A stretch of 45,872 bases of DNA, from positions 1-45,872 of the forward strand of contig CAJBLF010000004.1 in the NCBI GenBank assembly GCA_903953935.1, written 5' to 3'. The stretch is from an uncultured bacterium. GTDB taxonomy: Bacteria; Patescibacteriota; Gracilibacteria; Absconditabacterales; Absconditicoccaceae. The translations under genes were made by a program, and so were the position numbers. Positions within the stretch are counted from its first letter, which is position 1; every line of letters begins with the position of its first letter. Shown here one piece after another: positions 28,579 through 39,134 of this stretch. The notes below the pieces were generated by a model, which had not been told where the DNA came from, ran no database searches, and saw nothing but the letters and a program-made list of their open reading frames with translations.

Positions 28579-29958
28579 ATGATAAGTTTTGAAAAATTCC
28601 AAAACAAGAAAATTGCTATCTTATGATATGGGAGAGAGGGGAAATCTTCTCTTCATTTTTTGTTGCAGATAGGTGTAGATCCCAAAAATATAACTATTTT
28701 GGATGGAGCAGAAAAAATAGAAGGTCTGGCAGAAAATTTTGATTATCTCAGCAAAAAGTTTACGCTAAATACAGAATTTAATTGTACGTTTGGGGGTAAT
28801 TATCTCGATACGCTTAAAACATTTGATATGATTATCATAACCCCGGGAATATCTTTTTATCATCCCAAAATATATCCATACAGAGACAAAATAACTTCTC
28901 AGGCACAGATTTTTTTTGAGTATTATCAGGGAAAGATTATAGCAGTATCTGGAACTAAGGGAAAATCAACTACAGCAACCTTGATATATGAAACATGTAA
29001 ACGTGCTGATAAAAATGTCCAGCTAGTAGGTAATATAGGAAATCCCGTGCTTGACTATATCAATATAGAGAACCTTATACTACAAAAAGATGAATATGTG
29101 GTCTTTGAGGTTTCTAGTTACATGCTCGATGGCCTCAAAAAAAACAATTACATCAGTGTATTACTAAATATTTATGCCGATCACATTGACTGGCATAATG
29201 GTTTTGATAATTATAAAAACGCAAAACTTAATCTCCTCAATGGTAGCAAATATAATTTAGTAAGAGATGAAGTATGTGAAAAATATGATTTCACCAAACA
29301 ACAAACCAAAGATCTCAATATCAATACGTTCGGACATAGAGGAATGTATATCTATCAAGAGGGACAATTTTATGTACAAAAAAAACCTTTATTTGATGCT
29401 ACTTCAATAGTTCTCAAATGAGAACATAATATGATGAATATAGCCGCAGTTATTGGTGTGTGTGATATTATGAAGATAGAATATTCAGTATTGAAAGAGA
29501 CGCTTGCTACATTTCATGGGCTTCCCCATAGGATGGAAAACATATGAACATATGGTGGTATAGTGCGGGTAGATGATGCAATTTCTACTACTCCTGAAAG
29601 TACTATTCAAGCGATTCAAACCTTTGGTGATACTATTGATACTATTTTTTTATGATGAACAGATAGGGGATATGTTTTCGATGAATTGATAGATGTTTTG
29701 GTAAAATATAGAATAAAAAATGTAATTCTTTTTCCGGATTCAGGAAAGAGGATTTTTGACGTAATCAAGAAAAAAGACGAATGAGAAATAAGAATATTTA
29801 AAACTGATGATATGAAAGATGCAGTGAGATTTGCATATGAATGGACTAGTCATGGAAAAATATGTTTGCTTTCCACGGCATCGCCAAGTTATTCATTATG
29901 GAAAAATTTTGAAGAGAAAGGAGATGTATTTCAAAAACATGTCAAAGCATTAGCATAA
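28579..29958 (+). CDS. murD2: Mur ligase of MurD type (probable MurD2, L-Glu-adding)
   Basis: A 459-residue Mur ligase. It has an N-terminal Rossmann-like LGYGREGKSS (Gly from TGA), the ATP P-loop GTKGKSTTA from residue 125, an EVSSYMLDG segment, the central YADHIDWHNGFDNYKNAK block and the C-terminal GLPHRMENIG...DDAISTTPEST block. These are the MurD signatures. Next to murL it most likely adds L-Glu to UDP-MurNAc-L-Ala (MurD2) rather than D-Glu; that substrate choice is inferred from context. ATG 28579 starts MISFEKFQNKKIAIL, and a good promoter lies upstream. Confidence 0.85.
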
Positions 29959-30027
29959 AAATATGATTTTCAATTTCTATTTTTCAATTTCTAATTTCTA
30001 AACATTTTATATATATATGTATTAGAT

Positions 30028-30384
30028 ATGAAATATGACTTAGAAGAAAGAGTTGTGAAATTTAGTAAAAATATATTATTTACCATCAAGAAAATTACTG
30101 TTACACAAATGAATACAAATATTATAAGTCAGGTATTGAAATCTGCCACAAGTATTTGAGCCAATTATCACGAGGCCAATTGAGCTAGCTCTAAAAAAGA
30201 TTTCAGGAATAAAATTCATATATGTAGGAAAGAAGCGCAAGAAACGTATTATTGGTTAGATTTATTGTCAGAGATTGAAGAATTATATAAAAATGAATTA
30301 AGAAACCTCTTAAAAGAAGCAAAAGAACTTAGTCTGATTTTTAATAAAATCTCTTATACACTAAAAGACAAAGAAGCTGTTTAG
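30028..30384 (+). CDS. Four-helix bundle protein (23S rRNA intervening-sequence protein family)
   Basis: 118 residues matching the IVP/four-helix-bundle family: SATSIGANYHEANGASSKKDF (Gly codons include TGA), then ICRKEAQETYYWLDLL and a final helix. The family was named from proteins encoded within 23S rRNA insertions, but here it is a free-standing gene. The flanking spaces are AT-rich low-complexity words. Biochemical function is not established for the family. Confidence 0.88.
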
Positions 30385-30431
30385 AAATTAGAAATTTTAC
30401 ATTGAAAATTTTACATAGCAACATATCTCAT

Positions 30432-31076
30432 ATGAGAAAATTTAGTCTATTGATAGTAATACTATGTTCTTGAATAGGATTTACTTTTGCTCATCAGCCG
30501 AGATTAGTGTTTGATAGGCCTGAGGGACAGGTAATTGATGTTCAAAATCCTGAAGTATCACAAGCATTCTACGGAATATTGTCGGGACAAGAAGATATCT
30601 ATCAAATTGTCTCCAATACGGGATTTTTATTGTACATAAGTCTTGTAGTACCAAAGATGTCTGGAAACAGGACAGATTTTACAGTAGATCTTATGGAATG
30701 AAATATGGCGGTATATACAAGGCTTGATGGGACTAGATTTGATTGGACTGATTTTTTTGAGCCATTTGCTGGAGATATGTATCTGCAATGACCTAGTATA
30801 GAAAAAACGGTAGGATCTGGGACATATATTATCAGAGTGAGTAATGTTCATAATCAGGGGAAATATTCGCTTGCTATAGGAAAGATAGAGAGTTTCCCAA
30901 TCAATGAAACAATACATACATACAAAGTACTTCCCGAACTCAAAATGACGTTCTTTGAAAAACCATGGTATACGGTAGTACGAAATGTAGTATGATGAGG
31001 GATGGTAGGGATATTACTTATAGTAGTAGGAATAGTTTGGTTAATGATAATATTGGTGAGACGTATAAAAAAATAG
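30432..31076 (+). CDS. Exported protein with C-terminal membrane anchor, PPC-like domain
   Basis: 214 residues: a signal peptide (MRKFSLLIVILCSGIGFTFA, Gly 14 is TGA), a beta-rich extracytoplasmic domain, and a C-terminal transmembrane helix (GILLIVVGIVWLMIILV) ended by RRIKK. The domain's closing part (GSGTYIIRVSNVHNQGKYSL) resembles bacterial pre-peptidase C-terminal (PPC) beta-sandwiches. This placement is by pattern only. The topology is a single-span protein with its domain outside the cell. Confidence 0.7.
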
Positions 31077-31160
31077 ATACAAACACTTGACTTTTAATGA
31101 TAGATAGGTATTAACATACTGCCATTTTTTGGCATACAAAATCCAAAATAACCTTTTAAA

Positions 31161-31475
31161 ATGCGCATTATGATTAAACAAGATGAGACATCGGGAATCA
31201 ACAATTTGATTGAATTAAGAGATGCTTCTCTCACACAAGAACTCCTCGAAAAAATTAAAAAAAACGAGAAGGTGAGTATTTCCATACACCACCCACATAG
31301 TGGGATTGGAAGAAAAATAGTATGGAATAATCATTGTTTATTGATTTTCGATGTGTGTAAGGCGGGAGATCCGAGATACAACGCAATATCCATTGTTCGT
31401 GATTTATTGAAAAAACACGATGTAGATGGACATTGGACTCGGAAGAAGGTAGAATCTTTTGTACATGTAACATAA
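31161..31475 (+). CDS. Hypothetical 104-aa protein
   Basis: A small, charged soluble protein, ATG 31161 to TAA 31473, with no TGA codon. Seen motifs are SISIHHPHSGIGRK and an ARM-like basic end; no family is recognised. An 8-bp inverted repeat (TAAGATTC/GAATCTTA, 31473-31493) overlaps its stop codon and a terminator follows at 31535. Confidence 0.65.
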   Translation: MRIMIKQDETSGINNLIELRDASLTQELLEKIKKNEKVSISIHHPHSGIGRKIVWNNHCLLIFDVCKAGDPRYNAISIVRDLLKKHDVDGHWTRKKVESFVHVT

Positions 31476-31534
31476 GATTCCAAGAGAATCTTATAAATTG
31501 CACAGAGGAATCTAAAATGATGTGTAGAAAACGT

Positions 31535-31564
31535 AAAAGAGTCTAGGAATTTCCTGGCTCTTTT
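31535..31564 (+). terminator. Terminator after the 104-aa gene
   Basis: AAAAGAG (31535-31541) pairs with CTCTTTT (31558-31564), with an inner AGGA/TCCT stem, then CACTTTTTG. It precedes the cysteine hydrolase gene. Confidence 0.6.
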
Positions 31565-31635
31565 CACTTTTTGTTTTGAAAATGAATATAAAATCATTAC
31601 GTTATGAGGTAAGCTTTATATTGTTACTGAGATAT

Positions 31636-32142
31636 ATGACAGACATAGCTTTAGTGCTTGTGGATTTTCAAGAAGAACGAACCAATCCTGATAGTGAATA
31701 TTATATAGGTGATATCAAGGATGTTATTACAAAAGTGAATTATCTTATTGATCATTGCAGGTCGAGGGAATACAAAATAATTCTAACCAAACATAGAGAA
31801 AGCGATTCGTTAGAATATTTTTGACCGGAAACGAAATTTATTCCAGACCTCAAAATACAAGATGATGATACGGTTATTATAAAAAACAAGATCAGTCCTT
31901 TTTATAATACCTCATTAGAAAAAGAATTGAATGGAATCAAACATGTTATTGTGTGTGGTATACTTACTAACCTGTGTGTTAGAAGTTTTATTCAGGATGC
32001 ATATGATAGGGATTTTAAGATAACAGTTATCAAAGACTGTTGTGTTGCCCATACGGCAGAGATACAAGAGTTTACATTCTTTGATCTTGCTCAGACCAGA
32101 GATGAGATAGATTTTACTGAACTCAGAGAGTTTGTAGAATAA
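31636..32142 (+). CDS. Isochorismatase-family cysteine hydrolase
   Basis: 168 residues with the family's triad: Asp10 in ALVLVDFQ, Lys83 in IIKNKISPF and Cys114 in VIVCGILTNLCVRSF. Members act on amide bonds (nicotinamide, ureidoacrylate and others) or vinyl ethers; nothing here fixes the substrate. ATG 31636 is preferred because the Asp strand follows directly; ATG 31582 would add 18 residues. One Gly is TGA (in YFGPETKF). The next gene starts 22 bases downstream. Confidence 0.85.
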
Positions 32143-32164
32143 TATAATTTATTATTACACTATC

Positions 32165-32653
32165 ATGGACCAGCAATTATTACAGTTTCTAGATATACAC
32201 AATATAACGTATATTCCTTATACACATGAAGCAGTATTTACAGTAGATGCTGCAGATAGGGTTTTTCCGAATATTGCATGAATGCATGTGAAAAATCTTT
32301 TTTTGAAGGACAGGTATGGAAAGTTTTATCTTGTATGTATAGAAGCGCACAAGAGGCTTCCGATAAAGGATTTTGGCAGAAAGTTCTGAATCAAAGAATT
32401 ATCTTTTGGTTCTCCTGAAGAATTGGTGAGAGAAATGCATCTGACACCAGGAAGTGTATCTTTATTCTGATTAATCTATGCAAAAGACATTACAGTATAT
32501 ATAGACGATGATATACGGACAGCACCATCTGTTTGATGGCACCCAAACATAAACACCGCAACCATTATGATTACCCACGAATGACTACAAACGTTTTTGA
32601 ATGCTCTACATATATCTCCGGAAATATTCAAAATAGATACATTGGTAGCATAA
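32165..32653 (+). CDS. YbaK/ProX-type aminoacyl-tRNA editing protein
   Basis: 162 residues with the family blocks in order: VFTVDAADRV, the GMHVKNLFLKDRYGKFYLV strand pair, a conserved Lys in LPIKDFG, LSFGSPEELV, and LTPGSVSLFGLI, then HPNINTATIMI. It belongs to the prolyl-tRNA editing group (ProX/PrdX/ProXp-ala) that hydrolyses Ala-tRNAPro. Several of the key glycines are TGA, including the one before MHVKNLF and that in LFGLI. It is likely co-transcribed with the hydrolase gene. Confidence 0.9.
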
Positions 32654-32681
32654 TTCATCAAAGACACATCAACAATCTTTA

Positions 32682-32718
32682 AAAAATGGAAAGACAGATT
32701 TCTCCACTCTCCATTTTT
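32682..32718. terminator. Bidirectional terminator between editing gene and nrdR
   Basis: AAAAATGGA (32682-32690) and TCCATTTTT (32710-32718) form a 9-bp stem between two converging genes. Confidence 0.65.
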
Positions 32719-32744
32719 CCACCTCTCAATATATTTTTGGTGTA

Positions 32745-33179
32745 TTAGTCTATAAAGCGCTTGAAATCTTTGATATCATCAAATGATTTGTAGACAGAAG
32801 CGAATCTGACATATACCACAGGATCTACTTTTTTCAATGCTCTGAGAACATCATCACCGATTTCTTTTGAAGTAATTTCGTTTTTGTCGATCGATCGCTC
32901 TGCTTCAAGATTATTGATGAGATTTTCTATTTTTTCTTTATCGATTTCTCTTTTTGCGAAAGCCAGTAAGATAGCTTTCTTGAGTTTTTGTCTGTCATAC
33001 ATTTCTTTGCTTCCATCTTTTTTGATAACGACCAATTCTGTAAATCCCTTTCTTTCAAAGGTCGTAAATCTATGTTCGCAATATTCACACTCTCTTCTTC
33101 TTCTGATACTTTGGCCATCTTCAATGACTCTCGAATCGATGACTTTAGTTTCCATACTCTGGCATTTCGGACACTTCAT
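32745..33179 (-). CDS. nrdR: Transcriptional repressor NrdR
   Basis: 144 residues; represses ribonucleotide reductase genes in response to ATP/dATP. The zinc ribbon (CPKC at 3-6, CEYC at 31-34), the SRVIEDGQSIRRRRECEYC core and the ATP-cone domain (VVIKKDGSKEMYDRQKLKKA onwards, SKEIGDDVLRAL, VVYVRFASVYKSF) are all clear. ATG 33179 begins MKCPKC as in the family. Its four glycines are GGN. Confidence 0.96.
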   Translation of the reverse strand: MKCPKCQSMETKVIDSRVIEDGQSIRRRRECEYCEHRFTTFERKGFTELVVIKKDGSKEMYDRQKLKKAILLAFAKREIDKEKIENLINNLEAERSIDKNEITSKEIGDDVLRALKKVDPVVYVRFASVYKSFDDIKDFKRFID

Positions 33180-33189
33180 AAATTTATAT

Positions 33190-33292
33190 TAACATATAAA
33201 TAGTTAACAACTAACAATTAACAACTAACAGTGAAGGATTTTTTCTATTTCTTTCAATAATTGTTAGATATTAGTTATAAGTTGTTAGTTGA
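33190..33292. repeat. Intergenic AACAACTAACA inverted repeat (copy 3)
   Basis: AACAACTAACA occurs twice in tandem at 33204-33230 and is faced by TTGTTAG and GTTGTTAGTT at 33261-33290, in the nrdR upstream space. Same family as copies 1 and 2. Confidence 0.6.
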
Positions 33293-33294
33293 GT

Positions 33295-35496
33295 TTATTG
33301 TGGCATCAAAAATCTCTTGTTATAATAACTGATATTTTTGAGAAATCATTTGAATCGGATGACGTCCTCATTGATAATTTTCTTCTTTGTTTCTTCAATA
33401 TCTTTATTTTTGGTGAAGGTAATTCGATTATCATAGCCAATTTTGAGATAGTCTTTGTTATCATCGATCTCTATTCGATGTTTGATGATTTCATTGAAAT
33501 CCGCTTGAAGTGTAGTGATAATGTCAGTAATTTTATGTTCATAATAAGGATCCATATTCAAAATATCTTTAATATATAGTGATATAAGAAGTGAAGTATC
33601 TAGTTGAATTTCTTTTGTCTGCATTTCATCCTTGAGATAGGTGAGATAGATAAGAAATCCGGAGAATGTTTCTCTGATGGTAGAAAATATACCTAGGATT
33701 GTTAGGTCAGCATAATCCTTTTTAAGTAGAATAGTATGTGCTGTGATGGCCCTAAAAAACTTTTTACTGATCCAAAAATCGAGGTTATAGATATTTTCTT
33801 TGATATGATAGATATCTTGTTCGGTCAACTCTTTTTTCAAAATCTTCATAAATTCTTTGTGTTCCAGATGTACAGCGATATCTTTATATACCGATTCTAT
33901 AAAATCAGTATCTGATTCACGAACCATGCTAGAAATCTCTTGCCCTATAAGTCATTTGAAGAGTTCGATTATTTTTTTGTTCTTAATATATAATCTAATA
34001 TCTTTGGGATTGATGTCTTGTAAAATAGTCGCTATGAATGTTTCATCAAAAGACTTAAGAAGACTGATATTTGAATAGATATTTTTGATATTGGTTTTGT
34101 GGGGTAAGGTAAATTTCTGTTTTCATGCTCTCACATTTTCTGATGTGTGTTTGTAGAAGAACACATTTTTGCCATATTGATAGAGGAGTCATCCATAGTA
34201 AAGCAGTGTATAATTTTTTTCATCAAACTGATCATTTATTTTACTGATTCCTTGGATGATAGGTTTTCTAAATAATCTCAAGAAGAAGTTATCACCTCTA
34301 GAAACCCACGATCATCATATGAGAGTAATATAGAAATTTAGTATTTTTTCCATCATTTTGGATTCTTTTTTGATTCTTTCAGGGATTTTGAAGCTTTCTA
34401 TATTTTCTACGTCTTCTCCGATAGAGGACATGAGATCATCAAGATCTTCCTTGGTTGGATTTACCTTATTATCCTCATCTCTAAAAATAGTCATCATATA
34501 TTTTTGTATACCTCAGAAAAAGTTTTTTTTAAAGTTTCTGTAGTCAGTAATATAGAGGAGAAAATTTTCGAGTTGTGTATCATCTTTGCGGAAGCTTTTG
34601 ATGAAGTCATCAAGGATTTTTTTATCAAAGATTTTGGAAATGACGGTATCGGTGATGAGGAACATATCAGCATCGATAAAGAGATATCTCAATAAAATAT
34701 CAGCAGGAAGAATTGATTGCATGATTTTGGTTTCTACAGCAGAAAATGTTTTTTTATTAGTGTACTCTTTATGGTTAGCTATAAATTCTGCATATATGCT
34801 TTTGCTCTCACCCTTGAGTTCATCGTAAAAAAGCCAGGAATAGAGTTCTTTGTCGCTTACCTGTTCATGGACGAAGATGCTATTGAGATTTTGATAAACC
34901 GCAAACAATAAGAAAAATAATTCTATCTGATTGAGCAATTCTTTTTTGAGCGATTTGATGATATTTGGATCGATTTTTTTGCCGGTCTGTTGGAATACAA
35001 ATTCATAGAATGCAAACATAGTCTCTACGAATCGATTATAGTTTTTTTCTCTATCTGTATAGGGAAATATTTTAATCCTTGATAAAAAGACAAAACTGAG
35101 AAGAAAAACTGTATAGAGAAAATTGAGATAATAATCGGGTGGATATGCTCTGAATATATCTTTGACATACAATGCAACTACTAATGCGAGATTGTTGGAG
35201 ATATTTGCCGGAGAAAAGAATCTATAACCATTGAGGTTTGCTGTTGAGCAATAACTATAATAGGTATCAATATCTTTGGATTTTGGTGGATTTTCTCCAA
35301 ATCAGATTTTAAATTCAAAGGGATCAAGCGTTATGTCAAAAAGATTTAGTTTGTAGTTTTCTACAATTTTTCTATTGATTACAGAAAAAAATTCTCTCGT
35401 AGAAATAAACGAGATAAACATACTTGCAGGGTTCATCGTCTGTGCAACGATTTCGTCAGGGAAAAGCGATAATAAAACTCTTTTAAAGAGTTGCAT
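33295..35496 (-). CDS. Orphan 733-aa protein with a membrane-like segment
   Basis: One code-25 frame, ATG 35496 to TAA 33295; I checked the triplets between the shorter fragments and found only TGA. The product is largely helical, with a hydrophobic stretch around residues 115-135 (FLYTVFLLSFVFL) and a charged central linker (~330-395, rich in Asp/Glu). No family is recognised. It is the last of a minus-strand run with the FKBP lipoprotein and two small proteins, so an envelope-related role is possible but unproven. Confidence 0.75.
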
Positions 35497-35522
35497 ACTA
35501 GGGCGTTTTAAACGCTAAAATA

Positions 35523-36026
35523 TTATTTCTTATCGAGCACGGTGATAGTATATTTCAAAGTATCTCGTGTCTGTCTAGGATTTATATCAAAAAGAACCAA
35601 TACATTTCCGCTTGCATCTTGTTCTGTTCATTTTACTATGCCTTCTATATTGCCCAATTTTTGTGGGGTTCAATTTTTGGGTTGTATGCTGAGTTTGTCG
35701 AAGATAAGCTGAGATATTTTTTGGATATTATTTGGATCATAAAGTTTACCATATCATTTTTTTGGAGTGATAGTGATTGTTTTTGTGTCTCCAACTGCAA
35801 TTCCCAAAACACCCTCATCCAATCATTGAATAACCTGTCCTGATCCTACTGTAAACATCAATGGTGTCTGATTAGTTGCTTGATCAAATAGTTCTCCATT
35901 AGAAAATGTAGCCGTATAAGTGAGAGAGACGATGTTTCATTGTTGTACATTATTTTTATTGGTACATCAAGTAAACATAAAAAAAGATAGAGATGTAAGA
36001 GCAAGAAAAGCAATAATTTTTTTCAT
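35523..36026 (-). CDS. FKBP-type peptidyl-prolyl isomerase, predicted lipoprotein
   Basis: 167 residues. The signal peptide ends in a lipobox FTGC with Cys21; its glycine is a TGA, so the lipoprotein signal exists only under code 25. The FKBP fold follows: VSLTYTATFSNGELFD, PLMFTVGSGQVIQGLDEGVLG and GDTKTITITPKKGYG, as in SlyD-like short FKBPs. It would isomerise X-Pro bonds of exported proteins at the outer face of the membrane. It lies 26 bases upstream of the 733-aa orphan. Confidence 0.9.
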
Positions 36027-36111
36027 AGTTTTTGTTTTATAGTGGATAAATACTGGTATATATGTAAGCATCTAAATATGTAATTCAACTCAAAGTATAG
36101 TGTTTAAGACC

Positions 36112-36525
36112 TTATTTACTGATTTTATCGAGGATAAATTTTTTCCATGATTCTTGGGGGGTACCAACACCCTTATTATCAAAATCAATAGAAGATGCTG
36201 TGGTAACTCAGGTATTGGATTGCTGCTTTTGGTACATTTCTTCAAATTTTATAATATATTCGTCACCTTGAAGCATATTGTTTTCGTGTTCGAGAAAATA
36301 TCTAGCATATTCAGATCTTTCGTAATTGACCAAAAAATTCTGAGTAAATGCGAGTTCATCGGTTCTCGTCTGCTGTTCTATAGTAGCATCCTCGATGGCA
36401 GTCTCTATCGAGACATAATTTACGTACGTTTTGATAGCAATAATCATCGCAAAAATATCCAGAATCAAAATTCCATATTTAATACGATTCGGGTATTTTT
36501 TGAGAAGTGCCTGTATATGTTCCAT
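36112..36525 (-). CDS. Small single-span membrane protein
   Basis: 137 residues: a short basic N terminus (HIQALLKKYPNRIKYG), one membrane helix (ILILDIFAMIIAI) and a charged helical domain facing outward. The overall layout resembles bitopic division or pilus-accessory proteins, but no family is recognised. One TGA glycine lies before VTTASS. Confidence 0.65.
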
Positions 36526-36535
36526 AGCTAAAAAA

Positions 36536-36575
36536 CAAAACGTTTAAACGATAAAACGACGAAACGATTTTTGGA
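36536..36575. repeat. Low-complexity repeat AAACGATAAAACGACGAAACG
   Basis: The gap between two minus-strand genes carries CGTTTAAACG followed by ATAAAACGACGAAACG, the reverse complement of words in the rpmA-rpmF gap (16575-16661). Confidence 0.5.
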
Positions 36576-36582
36576 TATATAT

Positions 36583-37188
36583 TTATTGGGCGCTTTTTAC
36601 ATATGATTCTTTATTTTTTGATCGGATATATCAGGCATATTGTTCTAGAGGGACAAAGGTATGGGGTAATGTAGTCTTAGGTTGTGAGAAGAGGAGTATA
36701 GAGGTGTATTTTTTCTTTGAAATATTTGCTTTAGCTACACAAGCATCAAGCTCTCCAGATAATATTAGTTTATCGTATTTGAGGCAAGTAGTAAGTAAAT
36801 TTTTGTGAAATATCTCTATATTTTTGATAAAAATAATACGTTCATGAATATCTGGAAGCGTTTTGATTGCTGCTAAACACAATGTTTCATCATCGTCGTG
36901 GATAACGATTATTTGTTTATCTGTGTTTTTTTTGAGTTCTGCTAGGTTATGTACAACGATAGTTTCTTCTGCTATTATTTTAGTATCTGCATAAAATTGT
37001 TCCTTTGCCTGTGGGTATCACGTCAAAATCAATACTTTTGATCACTGTAGAGCAAGATTTGCTATCAGCGACATAGAATAATGTGATCATCATTCTTTGC
37101 ATTTGTAATGGATGAGAGCGGGAAGGTCGCTTGTATCAAAATGATGTTTTTTATTGCCAACCTTCAAAAAATTTATATGTGTATCCAT
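36583..37188 (-). CDS. Hypothetical 201-aa protein, possibly a degenerate RecA/P-loop fold
   Basis: ATG 37188 to TAA 36583 in one code-25 frame. Alternating predicted strands and helices include EGGSHYSMSLIANLAL (two TGA glycines) followed by the strand KVLILTGYP, and an acidic strand IIVIHDDDE. This looks like a P-loop NTPase layout in which the Walker A lysine is missing. The link is my reading of the pattern and could be wrong; any Rossmann-like fold would fit. Confidence 0.6.
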
Positions 37189-37346
37189 AAGATAGAGTAA
37201 TTCATAAAAATATGATGTATCGTTCGCTTAATAGATAGTGAAGTATTGTTATTCTTGGTTGAAAATTCAAGCCAAAATACTAAAAACCAATATACAATTC
37301 TCACAAAAGTGGTTTAGAAATTTAAAATTTAAAATTATATGTAGAT

Positions 37347-39071
37347 ATGGCTATACGTAAACTTCCAGAATACCTCATCAATAGATTGAAAGCAGGGGAA
37401 ATAGTAGAGAGACCTGCATCTATTCTCAAAGAGTTGGTAGAAAATAGTTTGGATGCTGGAGCAACAAAAATCCAGATAGATATTCACGATGGCGGAAAAT
37501 CATTGATAATTATCGAAGATAATGGATCATGAATAGAATTGTCAGATATGGATCTCTTATTTGAAAGATATGCTACTTCAAAAATATATGGAGAACAGGA
37601 TTTGTTTAATTTAAGTAGCTATGGATTTCGTTGAGAGGCTTTAGCAAGTATTGCAGAAGTGAGTAAGACGACTATCATTTCAAAAACAGAATACAGTGAG
37701 ATAGGAAGTAAAATAACGAAATTAGGTATGGATCCTATCATTAAACATCAGCCCGTAGGATTTGTTCATGGAACCATAGTAACAATCCAGGACTTGTTTT
37801 ATAATGTTCCTGCAAGGCTCAAATTTCTTAAGTCTTCTCAAACGGAATTTTTCTATTGTTACAATTACATCGTAGATATTGCACTGATGCATCCAGACAA
37901 AACATTTATTTTTAAAAAAAGCGACAAGATTATTTTTGACTTACAGCCTAGAAATTCGTTGATGGAGAGAATTATGGATATCTACAAAAAAGATCGATCC
38001 AATCATATAAAAGAGCTTACCTATCAAACAGAAGATCTTTCTTTGTATGGTATAGTGGGAAATTCACAATTATTGTTTTGATCAGGAGAAAATATAAAAA
38101 TCTACGTAAATAAAAGACCGGTTCAGGATAAGGTAATCAGAAAAGCACTTATGGATGCATATTATAGGCAGATAACTCCAGGTGATTATCCATTGGCTAT
38201 TTTAATGATTGATGCAAAACCTAGTTTCGTTGATGTAAATGTACATCCGAGAAAACTCGAAGTAAAATTTGCTGATTCAAGGAAGGTCTATGATATGATA
38301 TATTCAAATGTCCAAAAAGCATTATGAGAAAATAGGATATCAACCATCAGTCAGCAATTTTCTAGATTGGAAATTCCCTCCGGGCAAATGCCAGAGACAT
38401 CATCCATGTTTGGAGTAAGTGATTTCGCTACCGTAGCTCAGCCTTCCGTAACACAAACCACAATGTTTTCATCAATAGAACAGGAGGCGTGATGGGATAA
38501 AGAAATAGGAGAGTATAAGGTCATAGGACAATTATGGAACGCTTATATCGTTCTCGAATCCTCTGATGCTTTATATTATATAGATCAACACGCATTAGCC
38601 GAAAGGATATTGTTTGAAAAAATCAAAACATGAATACAAAATCCTGACTGACCCTCATCGGAAATACTGCTTCAACCCATTACTATCGAGGTCATAAATA
38701 TTCCCAATCTCGACGAAAAACTTGATGAAATAAATGCTTTAGGGTTTGATGTTTCCAGAATTGGTGAAATAAAGGTTGCTATCTATTCTGTCCCAGAAGT
38801 GTTTTCGAGATACAAGATCGACATGGAAAAAGTGTTTAATCATATTCTATATATGGAAAAGATTACATTTGATCATATTTTGGATGATATTTTCGCCAGT
38901 CATGCTTGTAAGGTATCTATCAAAGCGGGAGATAAATTATCTTTGCCGGAGATGATAAATTTGGTAAAAGATTGATTTGCTGGTGTATCTGGACTTTTTG
39001 TCTGTCAGCATGGTAGACCATTCTTTATAAAAACAGAAAAATGAGATATAGATAAATTTTTTGATAGATAA
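37347..39071 (+). CDS. mutL: DNA mismatch repair protein MutL
   Basis: 574 residues. The GHKL ATPase motifs are intact: [18 protein letters not shown] and GFRGEAL, with TGA encoding a glycine in both DNGSGI (37530-37532) and GFRGEAL (Gly96, 37632-37634). [11 protein letters not shown] and [11 protein letters not shown] follow. The C-terminal domain has the endonuclease metal motif [12 protein letters not shown] (from Asp413), with ASHACK and CQHGRP, so this is a nicking-type MutL that needs no MutH. mutS is not in the window. The linker between domains is short. Confidence 0.96.
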
Positions 39072-39082
39072 AAATTTCACAT

Positions 39083-39108
39083 AAAAAACAGCCACCTTTA
39101 GGTAACTG
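39083..39108 (-). terminator. Terminator after the giant M1 gene
   Basis: CAGCCACC (39089-39096), TTTA loop and GGTAACTG (39101-39108) pair with two G-U wobbles. On the minus strand a U run follows (complement of 39083-39088), ~25 bases after the stop at 39135. Confidence 0.75.
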
Positions 39109-39134
39109 TTTCGTAATCATACAGTAACGTTTTT

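Noticed and set aside
36889-37188. Active P-loop ATPase in the 201-aa protein
   Set aside because: The Walker A lysine and GKS/T are not present; only the general layout fits.
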